A DNA stretch of 45,589 nucleotides from Methanolinea sp. UBA275 (GCA_002506105.1 DAWU01000047.1:1-45589); one strand, 5' to 3'. Positions 8,613-17,825 are shown, counted from the first letter of the stretch. Made by a program: numbers and translations. Notes: generated by a model not told the origin, from the sequence alone.

Positions 8613-9112
8613 CTGGAGAGAACGAATCCCGTGACCACATTATCAAGCGCCTGAAGACAATTCGTGATGATGCCGGGGCAGGAGGGTATCTTCTCAATCC
8701 CGATGTCCCTTTTGTTGAAAGCCTGATTTCCGGGATGTGTGTCAACGAGGCCCGGTACGGATACCCGGCCTGCCCCTGCCGTCTTGCTGCAGGAGCGCGG
8801 GACGCGGATCTCGATATCATATGCCCCTGCGATTACCGTGACCCCGATCTGAACGAATACGGGGCCTGTTATTGTGCGCTGTATGTGTCTCCGGACGTTG
8901 CATCAGGGAAGCGGACACTCGCTGCGATCCCCGACAGGAGGCCTCCAAGAGATCAGAGAGCGAAGAAGACAGGGGGGGTTGTGCCGGCTGGAACACTTCC
9001 TGTTCCCGTATGGCGATGCAGGGTCTGCGGTTACCTCTGTGCCAAAGAGAATCCCCCGCTGGTATGTCCCATCTGCAAGGTTTCGCAGGACCGGTTCGAG
9101 AAATTTTTATAA
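8609..9112 (+). CDS. Ferredoxin:disulfide reductase catalytic subunit fused to a rubredoxin-like domain
   Basis: 167 residues. The first 95 residues match the catalytic beta subunit of ferredoxin:thioredoxin reductase: C55-P-C57, C72-P-C74 and C87-Y-C89 arranged to hold a 4Fe-4S cluster next to a redox-active disulfide, with an extra C44. In plant-type enzymes the last motif is CHC, with a histidine important in the mechanism; here it is CYC, and the spacings between motifs differ from the classical ones. After a basic, proline-rich linker (about 101-133) comes a rubredoxin-like domain with C137-x-x-C140 and C153-x-x-C156. Translation is coupled to the glutaredoxin gene by a 4-base overlap. 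It likely passes ferredoxin electrons to a glutaredoxin/thioredoxin; the fused domain may be an internal electron relay. Confidence 0.85.
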   Translation: MTGENESRDHIIKRLKTIRDDAGAGGYLLNPDVPFVESLISGMCVNEARYGYPACPCRLAAGARDADLDIICPCDYRDPDLNEYGACYCALYVSPDVASGKRTLAAIPDRRPPRDQRAKKTGGVVPAGTLPVPVWRCRVCGYLCAKENPPLVCPICKVSQDRFEKFL

Positions 9113-9243
9113 CATTTTTTTACACCATACAGTTCGCTTCGGGACACATGCACATATATTCCTGCACATAACCGGCCCAATCCCCTGGTAAAAGGATGGT
9201 CCTGACCTGCCTCGGGGAGGGATGTCCGAAAAGAGGTGATCCC

Positions 9244-9633
9244 ATGCCAGATGTTAATGTAGGAGTGTTCACAGATTTGTATGGTATGGCAGATATCATC
9301 GTGATCGAGATCGTGGGACTCAAGGATTCTTCTTGCTCTCCTTTTCCCTGCGATATGACCCGGAGCTGCGGCCTCTATGATTGCCATCCCACAGGGAAAC
9401 TGGTTCCGGCATTCGAAGCACTTAAAAAGGAGCTGATCGGGCAGTTTGGTTCAGCCATTGAGATGAAACTGGTATTGATCGATGAAATGATGCCCGAACA
9501 CGTCAGGGATATCATCGCATCCCAGTACCCGCCGATCCCGTTTGTGATCATCAATGGCACGCTTGTCCCCATGGGAAGGATCTCTCTCCCCATGATGCAA
9601 AAAGAGATAGAAAAGATCCAGAATATCAGGTGA
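9244..9633 (+). CDS. Cysteine-rich thioredoxin-fold-like protein
   Basis: 129 residues. I chose the ATG at 9244 because GGTGAT sits five bases upstream; an earlier in-frame start at 9196 lacks this. The beta-alpha pattern and the late IPFVIINGTLVP segment resemble the cis-proline region of thioredoxin folds. Instead of a plain CxxC there are four cysteines in a row of motifs (C31, C36, C42, C47), which could bind a metal or cluster or form two disulfides. It lies 131 bases after the ferredoxin:disulfide reductase fusion, with its own TATA-like ATATATTC at about 9151-9158. Role in thiol redox chemistry is inferred. The 3' end overlaps the convergent carbonic anhydrase gene by a few bases. Confidence 0.6.
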   Translation: MPDVNVGVFTDLYGMADIIVIEIVGLKDSSCSPFPCDMTRSCGLYDCHPTGKLVPAFEALKKELIGQFGSAIEMKLVLIDEMMPEHVRDIIASQYPPIPFVIINGTLVPMGRISLPMMQKEIEKIQNIR

Positions 9634-10207
9634 TCCTCGAGAGTTCCCCGTTCTCCAGATTATAATAGAGGCCATGAACCCTGATTTTACCCTCTTTCAG
9701 CGCCTCTTTTACTACGGGATACAGGTTGAGATGTTCGATCTGCAGCCGCACATTCTCCTCCTCGATCATACGGGAGCGTTTTTTTGATGCTTCAGGTGTT
9801 TTTGGCGCCTCAATCTTTGCATCTATCCTCTTTTTCGCCTCGATTGCGTTGTTGAGCCAAAGCGGGATATAGACATCATTGGTCTCCTTGTCAAGTGCTT
9901 TAATCGCACCACAGTCAGAGTGGCCGCAGATCACGATATCTTTAATTTTCAGATGGCGTATTGCATATTCCAGGACGGTCGCAAAGTTCCAGTCAAAGAG
10001 GGGGACGACGTTTCCGATATTCCTGTGCATAAAAAGTGTTCCCGCTTTTGCCTGCGTAATATGGCCCGTCTGGAGTCTCGAGTCGGAGCATCCTATCCAG
10101 AGGACTGTCGGGCTCTGGCCTTTGGTGAGCTCTTCGTAATATGCCTTGTTCTCCTTGAAAAATCCATCTCTGAATTTCTTGTTCCCTTCGAGCAGTGTAT
10201 CAATCAT
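9626..10207 (-). CDS. Beta-class carbonic anhydrase
   Basis: 193 residues from the ATG at 10207, chosen because AGGAGA lies seven bases upstream and the start matches the family (MIDTLLEGNKKF). The longer frame to 10402 is not needed. Zinc ligands are C40 in CSDSR, H96 and C99 in HSDCGA; D42 and R44 form the usual catalytic dyad. The enzyme interconverts CO2 and bicarbonate in the cytoplasm, which in a methanogen supplies the right species for CO2 reduction or carboxylation. It stands alone, convergent with the redox group. Confidence 0.92.
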   Translation of the reverse strand: MIDTLLEGNKKFRDGFFKENKAYYEELTKGQSPTVLWIGCSDSRLQTGHITQAKAGTLFMHRNIGNVVPLFDWNFATVLEYAIRHLKIKDIVICGHSDCGAIKALDKETNDVYIPLWLNNAIEAKKRIDAKIEAPKTPEASKKRSRMIEEENVRLQIEHLNLYPVVKEALKEGKIRVHGLYYNLENGELSRIT

Positions 10208-10479
10208 TGCTGATTCTCCTGTATTCCTTGTTCCCTGTATGTGAACTGGATTATGTGTGTTCCCCTTTCCGCATCTCACCCGAAAACCGGGATTGTCCAT
10301 AGTGCACGGGAACCATCCTAGTTTCATTGTCCGCCATGCATGAATCTCTTGAACCGGGGGTAGATAGTGGCTGCAATCCCGGGCAGGGGGTGCAGACACC
10401 ATAGATCGGGATATGGTATTGCAGGGGAATTAAAGATTGATATTTTACTTTCGGCAACACACGGTATGAGCGAAGATAT

Positions 10480-11271
10480 ATGGATCCCTCTACTCTCATC
10501 CCCCGGCTACGGAAACACGCCGGGAACGCCCCGGAGCGATTCTGGGAAGTGGATTATTGCAGGGGTATCGCAATCTTCATGATGATTCTCTTTCATGCTG
10601 TCTTTGATTGTGCATATGCAGGGGTATATCCCATCAATGTGAATTCAGGTCCATGGAGGCTGCTCGCCATCAGCACAGCCTCGCTCTTCCTGATCCTTGT
10701 CGGTGTTTCCCTTACCCTGAGCGGGGCAAGGGCATCAAAGGTGATGGATGCAAGGTCCTGTATCATGAAATTCCTTCGCAGGGGCGCAGGAATCATGGCG
10801 ATCGGCCTTTTCATTACCCTGATCACCCTCATTCTGGTACCCCGGGAACCTATCATTTTCGGCATACTTCATCTGATAGGATTTTCTGTGATGATATCCC
10901 CCCTTTTCCTTCGCCGTTCGTGGGGATGTCTCATCGCAGCTATGGTAATAATCCCCGCAGGGTGGATCATCAGCAGCATTCACGGCCCTCTCTGGCTGGC
11001 GTGGCTGGGGATCACTCCTCCCGGTTTTGCAAGCCTTGATTATACCCCGGTATTCCCCTGGTTAGGAGTGGTGCTGGTCGGGATATTCCTCGGGCATTTC
11101 TTCTATCCCGGAGGAGAGAGAAGATTCTGTGTTACTGACAGAAACATCCCCGGGAAAGCGGGGGTATCCTTCATCGGGAGGCATTCGCTGGCAATTTACA
11201 TACTCCACCAGCCGGTTCTTATCCTCCTGGTATCGCTCTTCTATTCTACCCCCGTAATCTCCCTCTGGTAA
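10480..11271 (+). CDS. DUF1624/HGSNAT-type membrane acyltransferase
   Basis: 263 residues with about seven membrane helices. The N-terminal FWEVDYCRGIAIFMMILFH is the typical first helix of the heparan-alpha-glucosaminide acetyltransferase-like (DUF1624) family, with the conserved histidine in ILFH; the last helix has FIGRHSLAIYILHQP, also typical. ATG 10480 lacks a ribosome binding site, and a TATA-like TATTTTA at 10441 suggests a short leader. A nearby ATG at 10466 is in another frame. Such proteins move acyl groups across the membrane onto sugars or lipids; the substrate here is unknown. It converges on the sensor kinase with only 13 bases between stops. Confidence 0.75.
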   Translation: MDPSTLIPRLRKHAGNAPERFWEVDYCRGIAIFMMILFHAVFDCAYAGVYPINVNSGPWRLLAISTASLFLILVGVSLTLSGARASKVMDARSCIMKFLRRGAGIMAIGLFITLITLILVPREPIIFGILHLIGFSVMISPLFLRRSWGCLIAAMVIIPAGWIISSIHGPLWLAWLGITPPGFASLDYTPVFPWLGVVLVGIFLGHFFYPGGERRFCVTDRNIPGKAGVSFIGRHSLAIYILHQPVLILLVSLFYSTPVISLW

Positions 11272-11284
11272 TTCTTGGAACCTA

Positions 11285-13135
11285 TTACCGGCCGGCCTTG
11301 TGAAGGGTCATCCTGAAGACTGCACCCTGTGAATGATCTCCCTCTATACGATCAGAGACCGAAATTGTCCCACCGTATCGTTCGAGGAGGGTCTTGACAA
11401 TGTATAATCCAAGTCCCTTCCCCTCACTCTGCGAGGCGGTCTGGGAAAATCTCCTGAAAATTACTCTCTTCAGGTCGTCGGGTATACCGGGGCCGTTGTC
11501 AGAAAAAATGACCTCGACATTATCAGGCCCGTGTGGAGTGACTTCAATGGTGATCCTGACATCAGGCCCGCCGAATTTTATACTGTTCCCGATGAGGTTC
11601 GTGAAGATCTCGCCAAGCAGTTCATCGGCAAGCACCTCGATCCCGTTCTCCTGGTATTCTATACGTGCATCCGGGAAGAACCGTATCTCCTTCATGACGG
11701 CGGTATCCAGCTTCACAACCCTGAGATCGTTCTTCCTCTCCTGGATCTTCCGGATCGTCTCAAGGTTCCTGATCACGGCCCTGCTCTTCTGGACCCCATC
11801 CATCATCTTCCTCGCTATCTCCTTTGGTTCACCTGAGAGCATATCCATCAGGAGATCTCCATACCAGAGTGATGCAAGATTGGCGTTGTTGATATCATGC
11901 ATCAGAATATCGAGGTACAGGTTAGCTTGCTGATTGGCCTCGCCAATCTTCTGGGTAAGCACAAGTCGCGATACGGCGGCCCCTATCTCCCGTGCAAGGA
12001 ATTCGATGGTCTGGTGCTGGTGGGCTGAACAGCCCCCATGTTCACCTGAGAAGAAGTACATTACTCCGAGTACCTCATCACCACTCTCCAGGGGCACGAC
12101 AATCCCTGCACATGGACCAGTCCCGCCGGCCTCCGCGTCACCTTTCCATACGAGGCTTTTTCCATTCTCGATACATCTCTTCAATTCAGCAAGAGGTCCT
12201 TTGGCGGCGTTCTGAATGTCGTGGAACAGGCCTTCGTCTCCCTGGTGATAGCGGGCAGCAACCCGGCGCGACTCATCTTCATAGAGAGACACGCCGCCGT
12301 ATTGACAGTCAAGATACCACAGTATATTGGAGAGCACGCTGCTGAACATAGCATCCAGCCCGCGAGCATCAGATGCCTCTGTGATTACCCTGTTGATCAC
12401 GGAGAGCTGCTGGTTCCGTGCCTGGATCTCCTCTTCCTGGATTTTCCTATCCGTTATGTCGATCACGGTCAGGACCATCATCTGCCCGGGGAGACTGGAT
12501 CCCGAGATCAGGACAGGGATGGTCGCATGGTCAGGCAGGGTTATCGCACTCTCGAGCTGATGGACCGTGCTTCCGGTACTCCCTGCATTCACGAGCCTGT
12601 CAAGCACAGGCCGATCATTCCAGTAGGTAAGAAAATCCTTTCCTGGAAGATCAGCCGGATTGCAGCCAAGAAGGGCACCCCCCCTGATGTTTGCCTCCTC
12701 TATCACCATGTCGGAGCTGCCGCACCCGACAAGGAAAATGCCCGCCTCCGAACTGTTGAATATCCCCCTGTACCGTGCCTCCCGTTCTTTCAGCCCTCCG
12801 GAAAGTGAGGATATGACCACCGCAATCGCCACGAGGACATAAAAACTCGCAGTGGTAACAGCAAACGTGATATCGGGGAGACTTGGTGAGCGGGTCACAT
12901 AGACAAAGAACACCTCAAGGATGCCCACCGCGACTGCAAAAAGCACACCTTTTTTTGGGAACCAGTATGCAGCCATTATGATGGGGAGATAGAAGAGGAG
13001 CGGGGCGATGACCGGAATGCCGAGAAGGGTTGCTGCGATATACCCGAGAAATGCCACAATGGTTATGGTGACAACAAGTATGACCTGGATGCGTGGATTG
13101 ATTGAGAATTCTTCTTTTCCCGCTCCTTTCATCAT
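11285..13135 (-). CDS. Membrane sensor histidine kinase with PAS and GAF domains
   Basis: 616 residues. Four or so membrane helices at residues 15-110, a PAS domain at about 118-215, a GAF domain at about 240-400, a phosphoacceptor helix with LMHDINNANL near 415-425, and a HATPase domain at about 500-612 (N box NLIGNSIKFG, G1 DNGPGIPDD, G2 GKGLGLYIVK). The HDxxN form of the H box is common in methanogen kinases. The GAF domain may bind a small ligand; no heme or iron motif is clear. It lies 180 bases after the receiver-PAS-TPR gene on the same strand, so the two may form a signalling pair, though separate promoters are possible. Confidence 0.88.
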   Translation of the reverse strand: MMKGAGKEEFSINPRIQVILVVTITIVAFLGYIAATLLGIPVIAPLLFYLPIIMAAYWFPKKGVLFAVAVGILEVFFVYVTRSPSLPDITFAVTTASFYVLVAIAVVISSLSGGLKEREARYRGIFNSSEAGIFLVGCGSSDMVIEEANIRGGALLGCNPADLPGKDFLTYWNDRPVLDRLVNAGSTGSTVHQLESAITLPDHATIPVLISGSSLPGQMMVLTVIDITDRKIQEEEIQARNQQLSVINRVITEASDARGLDAMFSSVLSNILWYLDCQYGGVSLYEDESRRVAARYHQGDEGLFHDIQNAAKGPLAELKRCIENGKSLVWKGDAEAGGTGPCAGIVVPLESGDEVLGVMYFFSGEHGGCSAHQHQTIEFLAREIGAAVSRLVLTQKIGEANQQANLYLDILMHDINNANLASLWYGDLLMDMLSGEPKEIARKMMDGVQKSRAVIRNLETIRKIQERKNDLRVVKLDTAVMKEIRFFPDARIEYQENGIEVLADELLGEIFTNLIGNSIKFGGPDVRITIEVTPHGPDNVEVIFSDNGPGIPDDLKRVIFRRFSQTASQSEGKGLGLYIVKTLLERYGGTISVSDRIEGDHSQGAVFRMTLHKAGR

Positions 13136-13314
13136 ACGGCTCCCTTATTCACCCATGATATTGCCGTTGTCCCTTTTAAATATAAGTGGTCTATGTACAG
13201 GGTGAATCCATGCCTGTGATCTGGTCCGCTGCAACGAGGAAAAAACTCCATGATTCACGTCGTGATCCACGAACACACAATGAAATTGGCGTAGCAATTT
13301 TCATAGTGTATACG

Positions 13315-14643
13315 TCACCGGGTATATTTCTGGGGATTGATGCGTAACAGGGTCTGCGCCTTGTCAAATGAGCGTCTCGCTTCCTCGTGTTTTCCCAGTT
13401 CCTTCAGACAGACTCCCCGGTAGTTCCAGGCATTCACATTCTCCGGATCGTTCTCGAGGACCCTGTCAAAGCAGGTGATGGCTTCCTCGTAGAGGGAAAA
13501 ATCATCCTTCTCCTTCCCGAGCTTCTCGAGAGTCTCTCCCTTTGCGTAGTACGTACCGGGGCTGTCCCCGCCCAGTTCAATCGCCCGGTTGAAGCACTGG
13601 AGGGCAGCTTCATACCTGCCAAGCTCGTTCAAACAGATCCCTTTCTCCCTCCAGGCATCGACGTGGGTCGGATCCATCTCGATTACACGGTCGAAGCATG
13701 CTATCGCATCCTGGAATTTCCCCTGCTTGTAATAGAGGTCCATCCCCTTCTTATACCAGCTTGCCGTGGATTTGCCGAAGATCCGGTCAAACATCCCCTT
13801 CTCTCTCTCTTTTACGGCTTCGGCTTTCTGTTCACCCTGGACCCTGCGGATCTCAGTGATGTCGCGGATTGATTCGATTGCCCCGATGACGGCTCCATTC
13901 CGGTCCGTGATCAGGGTGGCCCGTGACCAGAACACCGAGGGAATCCCCTGCCTCTTCACCGAAGCGGTTTCCGCAACAATGGACTGGACATCTCTTTTGA
14001 TATTCTCGTACGAGAGCGAACGCAGTTCTTCGTCTGAACTGTTGATAAGGTTGATAAGGAGAGGTCTTCTGGACCCGAAAAAAGGGATAGCATATTCGTA
14101 TTCTCCTTTTCCTATCATGTCCTTTGCAGGGATGCCGGTCAGGTCTTCCATCGCCCTGTTCCAGGAGATGACATGCCCGTCACTGTCGATTGCAAACGTT
14201 GCATCCGGGAGGTTATTGAGAATATCCACCGTTCTCCGGTCAGCGAGCCGGAGCGACTCCTCGGCCTGCTTTCGGGAAATCGCCTGTCGTATCATTTTGT
14301 CCAGTTCTGCGAACTGGGTCTTTGGGTCCTCCCCTTTTGAGAGGAAAAAATCTGCCCTGTTATTCAATGCCTCGACAACCACGTGCTCCCGGCCCTTTCC
14401 GGTGAAGATGATGAATGGTGTCGTGTCTCCTTCTGCCCTGAGTATCTTGAGAAAGACGATCCCATCCATCATGGGCATCTCGTAATCCGAGACGATGGCA
14501 TCAAAGGACCGGGTTTTTAACATTTCCAGTGCTTCAAGTGCAGACCGGCAGGTCTCTACTTTAATCTCCCCGAACCGTTCCAGGAAAAGGCGTGTGATTT
14601 CCAGGAGGGCTGGTTCATCGTCGATCAGGAGCACTGAGATCAT
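13315..14643 (-). CDS. Response regulator with receiver, PAS and TPR domains
   Basis: 442 residues from the ATG at 14643, preceded by GGAGAT; the frame extends to 14667 but that start has no such site. Residues 1-118 are a CheY-like receiver (DDE near the start, phosphoacceptor D in FDAIVSDYEMP, lysine in FTGKGRE). A PAS domain follows at about 135-265 (PDATFAIDSDGHVISWNRAMEDLTG). The last 150 residues are four TPR units (for example YYKQGKFQDAIACFDRVIEMDP). No DNA-binding or enzymatic output domain is present, so output is probably through protein contacts made by the TPRs. The neighbouring kinase is the likely partner. Confidence 0.85.
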   Translation of the reverse strand: MISVLLIDDEPALLEITRLFLERFGEIKVETCRSALEALEMLKTRSFDAIVSDYEMPMMDGIVFLKILRAEGDTTPFIIFTGKGREHVVVEALNNRADFFLSKGEDPKTQFAELDKMIRQAISRKQAEESLRLADRRTVDILNNLPDATFAIDSDGHVISWNRAMEDLTGIPAKDMIGKGEYEYAIPFFGSRRPLLINLINSSDEELRSLSYENIKRDVQSIVAETASVKRQGIPSVFWSRATLITDRNGAVIGAIESIRDITEIRRVQGEQKAEAVKEREKGMFDRIFGKSTASWYKKGMDLYYKQGKFQDAIACFDRVIEMDPTHVDAWREKGICLNELGRYEAALQCFNRAIELGGDSPGTYYAKGETLEKLGKEKDDFSLYEEAITCFDRVLENDPENVNAWNYRGVCLKELGKHEEARRSFDKAQTLLRINPQKYTR

Positions 14644-14789
14644 GATATCTCCGATAACTAATTGCAACAGGTAAGACTCCCTTTTTTATTCTTTTTACTT
14701 AATCCTTTCATTTTTATCACCGTGCCCGGACTTCCCTGAACATGAGGCCTTGTCGTCAAACCTCGTCACAGAGTGGGCACACATGGATG

Positions 14790-16466
14790 CTATGACAGAA
14801 AGAGCGGGACATCCTGGAACGCATCTGCATCGAACATCCCCCGCTCGGTGACACGGAGGCGTGGTATGACGGTAAGGGAGAGGAACGAGAGATACATGAA
14901 TGCCTCGGGGAGCGCTCCCATCTTCTCCGCTCTGCTGTTCAGGTCATGCAGGCGCTCCGCAACCTCCTCTGCCGGGAGTACGGACATGAGGCCTGCGCAT
15001 TCGAGCGGGAGCAGGTCGACGGAACCCGAGTCTGCCACTGCCAGCCCACCTCCGGCGTGGATGATCTGTGCAAGGGCGTCAAGAATATCCCGGTCATCGA
15101 CGCCAACAGCCACGAGGTTATGGGCGTCATGTGAGACACTTCCTGCAATGGCTCCGGTCTTGAGGCCGAAACCCTGGACGAGTCCCAGTCCCATTACTCC
15201 TTTGCGATAGCGGCTGCAGACCACAACCTTGAGGATATCCCGGTCAGTATCCGGGATTCCAACCCCTTCAACGAAATATTCCCTATTTTCAGTCAGGATC
15301 TGGTGGGGGACAATGCCGATCACATGTGCCATCCCATTCCCCCTGATAGTAAGGCTCTCCAATGATGGGACCCGGGCTTCCATGGGGGAGCGTATGATCC
15401 GCGGTCTCTTCCGGGTTCCGGGATCGACCAGGATCCCCGATTTATACACTTTTTCAATGGTAAACGCATCCCCCTCACCAATGAGGCAGAAGTCTGCAAG
15501 CCTTCCGGGTGCGAGTGCACCCCTGTCATGAAGCGAGAACCTGTCAGCAGCGGAAAGTGTTGCCATCCGGAGCGCAATCTCGAGTTCAAGCCCGTAATGG
15601 AGTGCCTTCCTGATACAATCATCGATATGCCCCTCCCCGACAAGCATGTCGGCATGGCGGTCATCGGTGGCAAACGCCATGCGGGATGCAGTGCAGGGGC
15701 TGGCAAGCGAAATGAGCTCCTTCAGGTTCTTCTCTGTCGATCCCTCCCTGGCAAAGATGAACATGCCCCGGGCCAGTTTTTCGGCAGCCTCAGCCTTTCC
15801 CGTGCACTCATGATCGCTCTCGATGCCTGCACAAATGTAGGCATTGAGTGAGGGTCCTGTGAGGAGAGGCGCATGTCCGTCAATGATCCGGAAGAGTGCA
15901 AGTTTCTCCCATACCTCCGGGTCCTGGGCAAGCACGCCCGGTACATTCATCATCTCCCCGAGCCCGAGTACACCTTCTTTTCCGATGAACCCGGCGAGGT
16001 CCTTTGCGGTGAGCTCCGCCCCACCCTTATCCAGGGGAGTCGCGGGGACGCACGAGGGGAGCATGAAAAAAATATCGACAGGAAGCCCCTGCCTTTGTTC
16101 CAGCATGTATGTGAGCCCTTCTGCGCCACAGACATTGGCAATCTCGTGGGGATCGGCCACCACCGTGGTGGTTCCATGCAGCGCAACCACCCGTGCATAC
16201 TCGGAGGGAGCGAGGAGTGAACTCTCGATGTGTACGTGCGCATCGATGAGACCCGAGATCACTCTCTTCCCTTTCAGATCGCAGGTGGTCCTGCCCCTGT
16301 AGTGATCTCCTAGGCCGACAATCCTGCCATATGCCACGGCAAAACCGGTCTCAATCCAGGTGCAGGTGAATGGATCGAAGAGGCAGGCACCCGAGAACAC
16401 AATGTCGGCTGGTTCTTCCCCGAGTGCCGGTCCGATCAGTCTCGCGGGTGTTGGCCCAGGGTTCAT
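14790..16466 (-). CDS. ade: Adenine deaminase
   Basis: 558 residues from ATG 16466, close to the usual length; the frame continues to 16592 and ATG 16535 is an alternative, since no clear ribosome binding site marks either. Amidohydrolase metal motif HxH is in LIDAHVHIESS, with further family blocks VADPHEIANVCG and FATDDRHADML. The C-terminal domain (SVSHDAHNLVAVG) is the one specific to adenine deaminases. It converts adenine to hypoxanthine and ammonia for purine salvage. It is flanked by unrelated genes and is probably transcribed alone. Confidence 0.92.
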   Translation of the reverse strand: MNPGPTPARLIGPALGEEPADIVFSGACLFDPFTCTWIETGFAVAYGRIVGLGDHYRGRTTCDLKGKRVISGLIDAHVHIESSLLAPSEYARVVALHGTTTVVADPHEIANVCGAEGLTYMLEQRQGLPVDIFFMLPSCVPATPLDKGGAELTAKDLAGFIGKEGVLGLGEMMNVPGVLAQDPEVWEKLALFRIIDGHAPLLTGPSLNAYICAGIESDHECTGKAEAAEKLARGMFIFAREGSTEKNLKELISLASPCTASRMAFATDDRHADMLVGEGHIDDCIRKALHYGLELEIALRMATLSAADRFSLHDRGALAPGRLADFCLIGEGDAFTIEKVYKSGILVDPGTRKRPRIIRSPMEARVPSLESLTIRGNGMAHVIGIVPHQILTENREYFVEGVGIPDTDRDILKVVVCSRYRKGVMGLGLVQGFGLKTGAIAGSVSHDAHNLVAVGVDDRDILDALAQIIHAGGGLAVADSGSVDLLPLECAGLMSVLPAEEVAERLHDLNSRAEKMGALPEAFMYLSFLSLTVIPRLRVTERGMFDADAFQDVPLFLS

Positions 16467-16648
16467 ATGGGAACGTGTGCCGGAAAGGGAGATGAATATT
16501 CTTGCTCCCAGATCCCAGGAAACGGACAGAAGATGCATCAGGAATCGTTCAATCTTATTGAACCGGAACATCCCCAAAGAAAGAATACTCAAGGATGATA
16601 TTTTTGGAAAAAGCGAGGCTAAACAAGAGAAAAAGGAATCTATAGGTA

Positions 16649-16957
16649 TTACTTCTGCTCTTCAACGGCGATCTTCTGCTGGGTTGTGAGCACGTCCACG
16701 AGGAGATCCTTCATGATCTTTTTCATGAAATCCTTTCCTTCATCCGAGTCCAGGTATTCGTGGAGGTTCTCTTTGAACTGTCCCACATCGTTCTGATTGT
16801 CAACGAAATATATTAATGCTTGGGTTATGCAATCGGACACCGTTGAGAACTTTTTCTCCTCGTATACGAGTCTGTTCACTTTTTCATAGATATTTGGGGG
16901 CATTTTATAGGAAACGGCCACACGCTCTCCCCGTTTGGTATTACCCCTGTCCAACAT
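16649..16957 (-). CDS. Ribbon-helix-helix-type regulator
   Basis: 102 residues. The N-terminal RVAVSYKMPPNIYEKVNRLVYEEKKFSTVSDCI region (18-50) has a beta strand followed by two helices as in MetJ/Arc-type DNA-binding proteins; the rest is a charged helical region that may dimerise. ATG 16957 is used; there is no strong ribosome binding site. It is divergent from the small membrane protein at 17110. Matching inverted elements lie across the intergenic region and the start of this gene, which suggests autoregulation and control of the divergent gene. Confidence 0.65.
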   Translation of the reverse strand: MLDRGNTKRGERVAVSYKMPPNIYEKVNRLVYEEKKFSTVSDCITQALIYFVDNQNDVGQFKENLHEYLDSDEGKDFMKKIMKDLLVDVLTTQQKIAVEEQK

Positions 16958-17064
16958 TCTTAATGAAGTGGAGTCCCTTCATATAAAAAAGCTGCGAAAA
17001 TGAATGAATTACTTATAGAATACCAAACAGGTGTTGTTTTACATAGGTATTACATATGGAATAC
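16930..17064. promoter_or_regulatory. Candidate operator set for the ribbon-helix-helix regulator
   Basis: CCCGTTTGGTATT at 16930-16942 and AATACCAAACAGG at 17019-17031 are inverted copies matching at 12 of 13 positions. A third element, GTATT-ACATATGG-AATAC (17047-17064), is a short palindrome sharing the GGTATT/AATAC core and abuts a TATA box CTATAAATA (17064-17072) for the plus-strand gene. The layout fits a dimeric repressor acting on both divergent promoters. Confidence 0.5.
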
Positions 17065-17109
17065 TATAAATAGGCCGCCATCAATGGTGATGTTGAGGAA
17101 GGATACAGC

Positions 17110-17583
17110 ATGAATGAGATATTATTCTTTGGGGTAATTTTTGGGGGTATACTCTCGTTCTTTTCGAGTATTATTCTTATCCACATGGGCAGGCTGATTG
17201 ACAGGTTCCCAACAGAGAACGAGGAAGAAAGAGAGAGATGCATCTGGAGCCCGGGCGAATTCACCAAGTATGCCGTTGCAATATACTGGCCAACCTATAT
17301 CACAGGTGCCGCAATGCTAATCCCGGGATCAAGAATCCTCACTGTTTCCGGTATCGCTACGGTATTCGGCCTGATCCTTTTCATGATCACGGCACTGGTA
17401 TTTTCAGGTGCCACATATAACCTGATGAGAGCGAAGAACAAGGGAAGCAGGACTCCATCAGTTTTTGGGGGATTGGTGCAGCCAGGAAACCTCTTGCGCG
17501 CCTTCCATCTGCCGATCCAGGGCAGTAAGGAGTATTCCTCCCGGAGTTCAACGTTCACGCAACACGTGAAGGTTGAAGAATAA
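17110..17583 (+). CDS. Small polytopic membrane protein
   Basis: 157 residues with an upstream GAGGAAGGA and a TATA box at about 17064-17072. Three or four hydrophobic helices (about 4-27, 52-72, 75-102) are followed by a basic, polar C-terminal tail of about 50 residues. No family recognised. It is divergent from the ribbon-helix-helix regulator and shares its operator-like region, so its expression is probably controlled by that protein. Confidence 0.65.
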   Translation: MNEILFFGVIFGGILSFFSSIILIHMGRLIDRFPTENEEERERCIWSPGEFTKYAVAIYWPTYITGAAMLIPGSRILTVSGIATVFGLILFMITALVFSGATYNLMRAKNKGSRTPSVFGGLVQPGNLLRAFHLPIQGSKEYSSRSSTFTQHVKVEE

Positions 17584-17585
17584 TA

Positions 17586-17627
17586 CCCCCACTTGGGGGG
17601 ATGGGCATTCAGTTTCCAATTTTTTTT
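17586..17627 (+). terminator. Stem-loop and U tract after the membrane protein gene
   Basis: CCCCC-ACTT-GGGGG (17586-17599) begins three bases after the stop codon, and an eight-T run follows at 17620-17627. The separation between stem and T run is longer than in a bacterial terminator, but archaeal termination needs mainly the U tract. Confidence 0.5.
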
Positions 17628-17825
17628 AAAAATAACTGAAAGGGACCGACATTTTTCACGCATTCATTGATTCTCATCGTCGTTTTGCAGTGTAAAACAA
17701 AGAGAACTCTTCATGAAGATCCTCATTCTACATGCATAACGCTCTCTGCCCATTTTCTGGAAGATGAGGCAATAAAAAGTGCGGAATAATCCGGAATGAG
17801 ACCTCAATCTAGGGGTAATCCCAGT

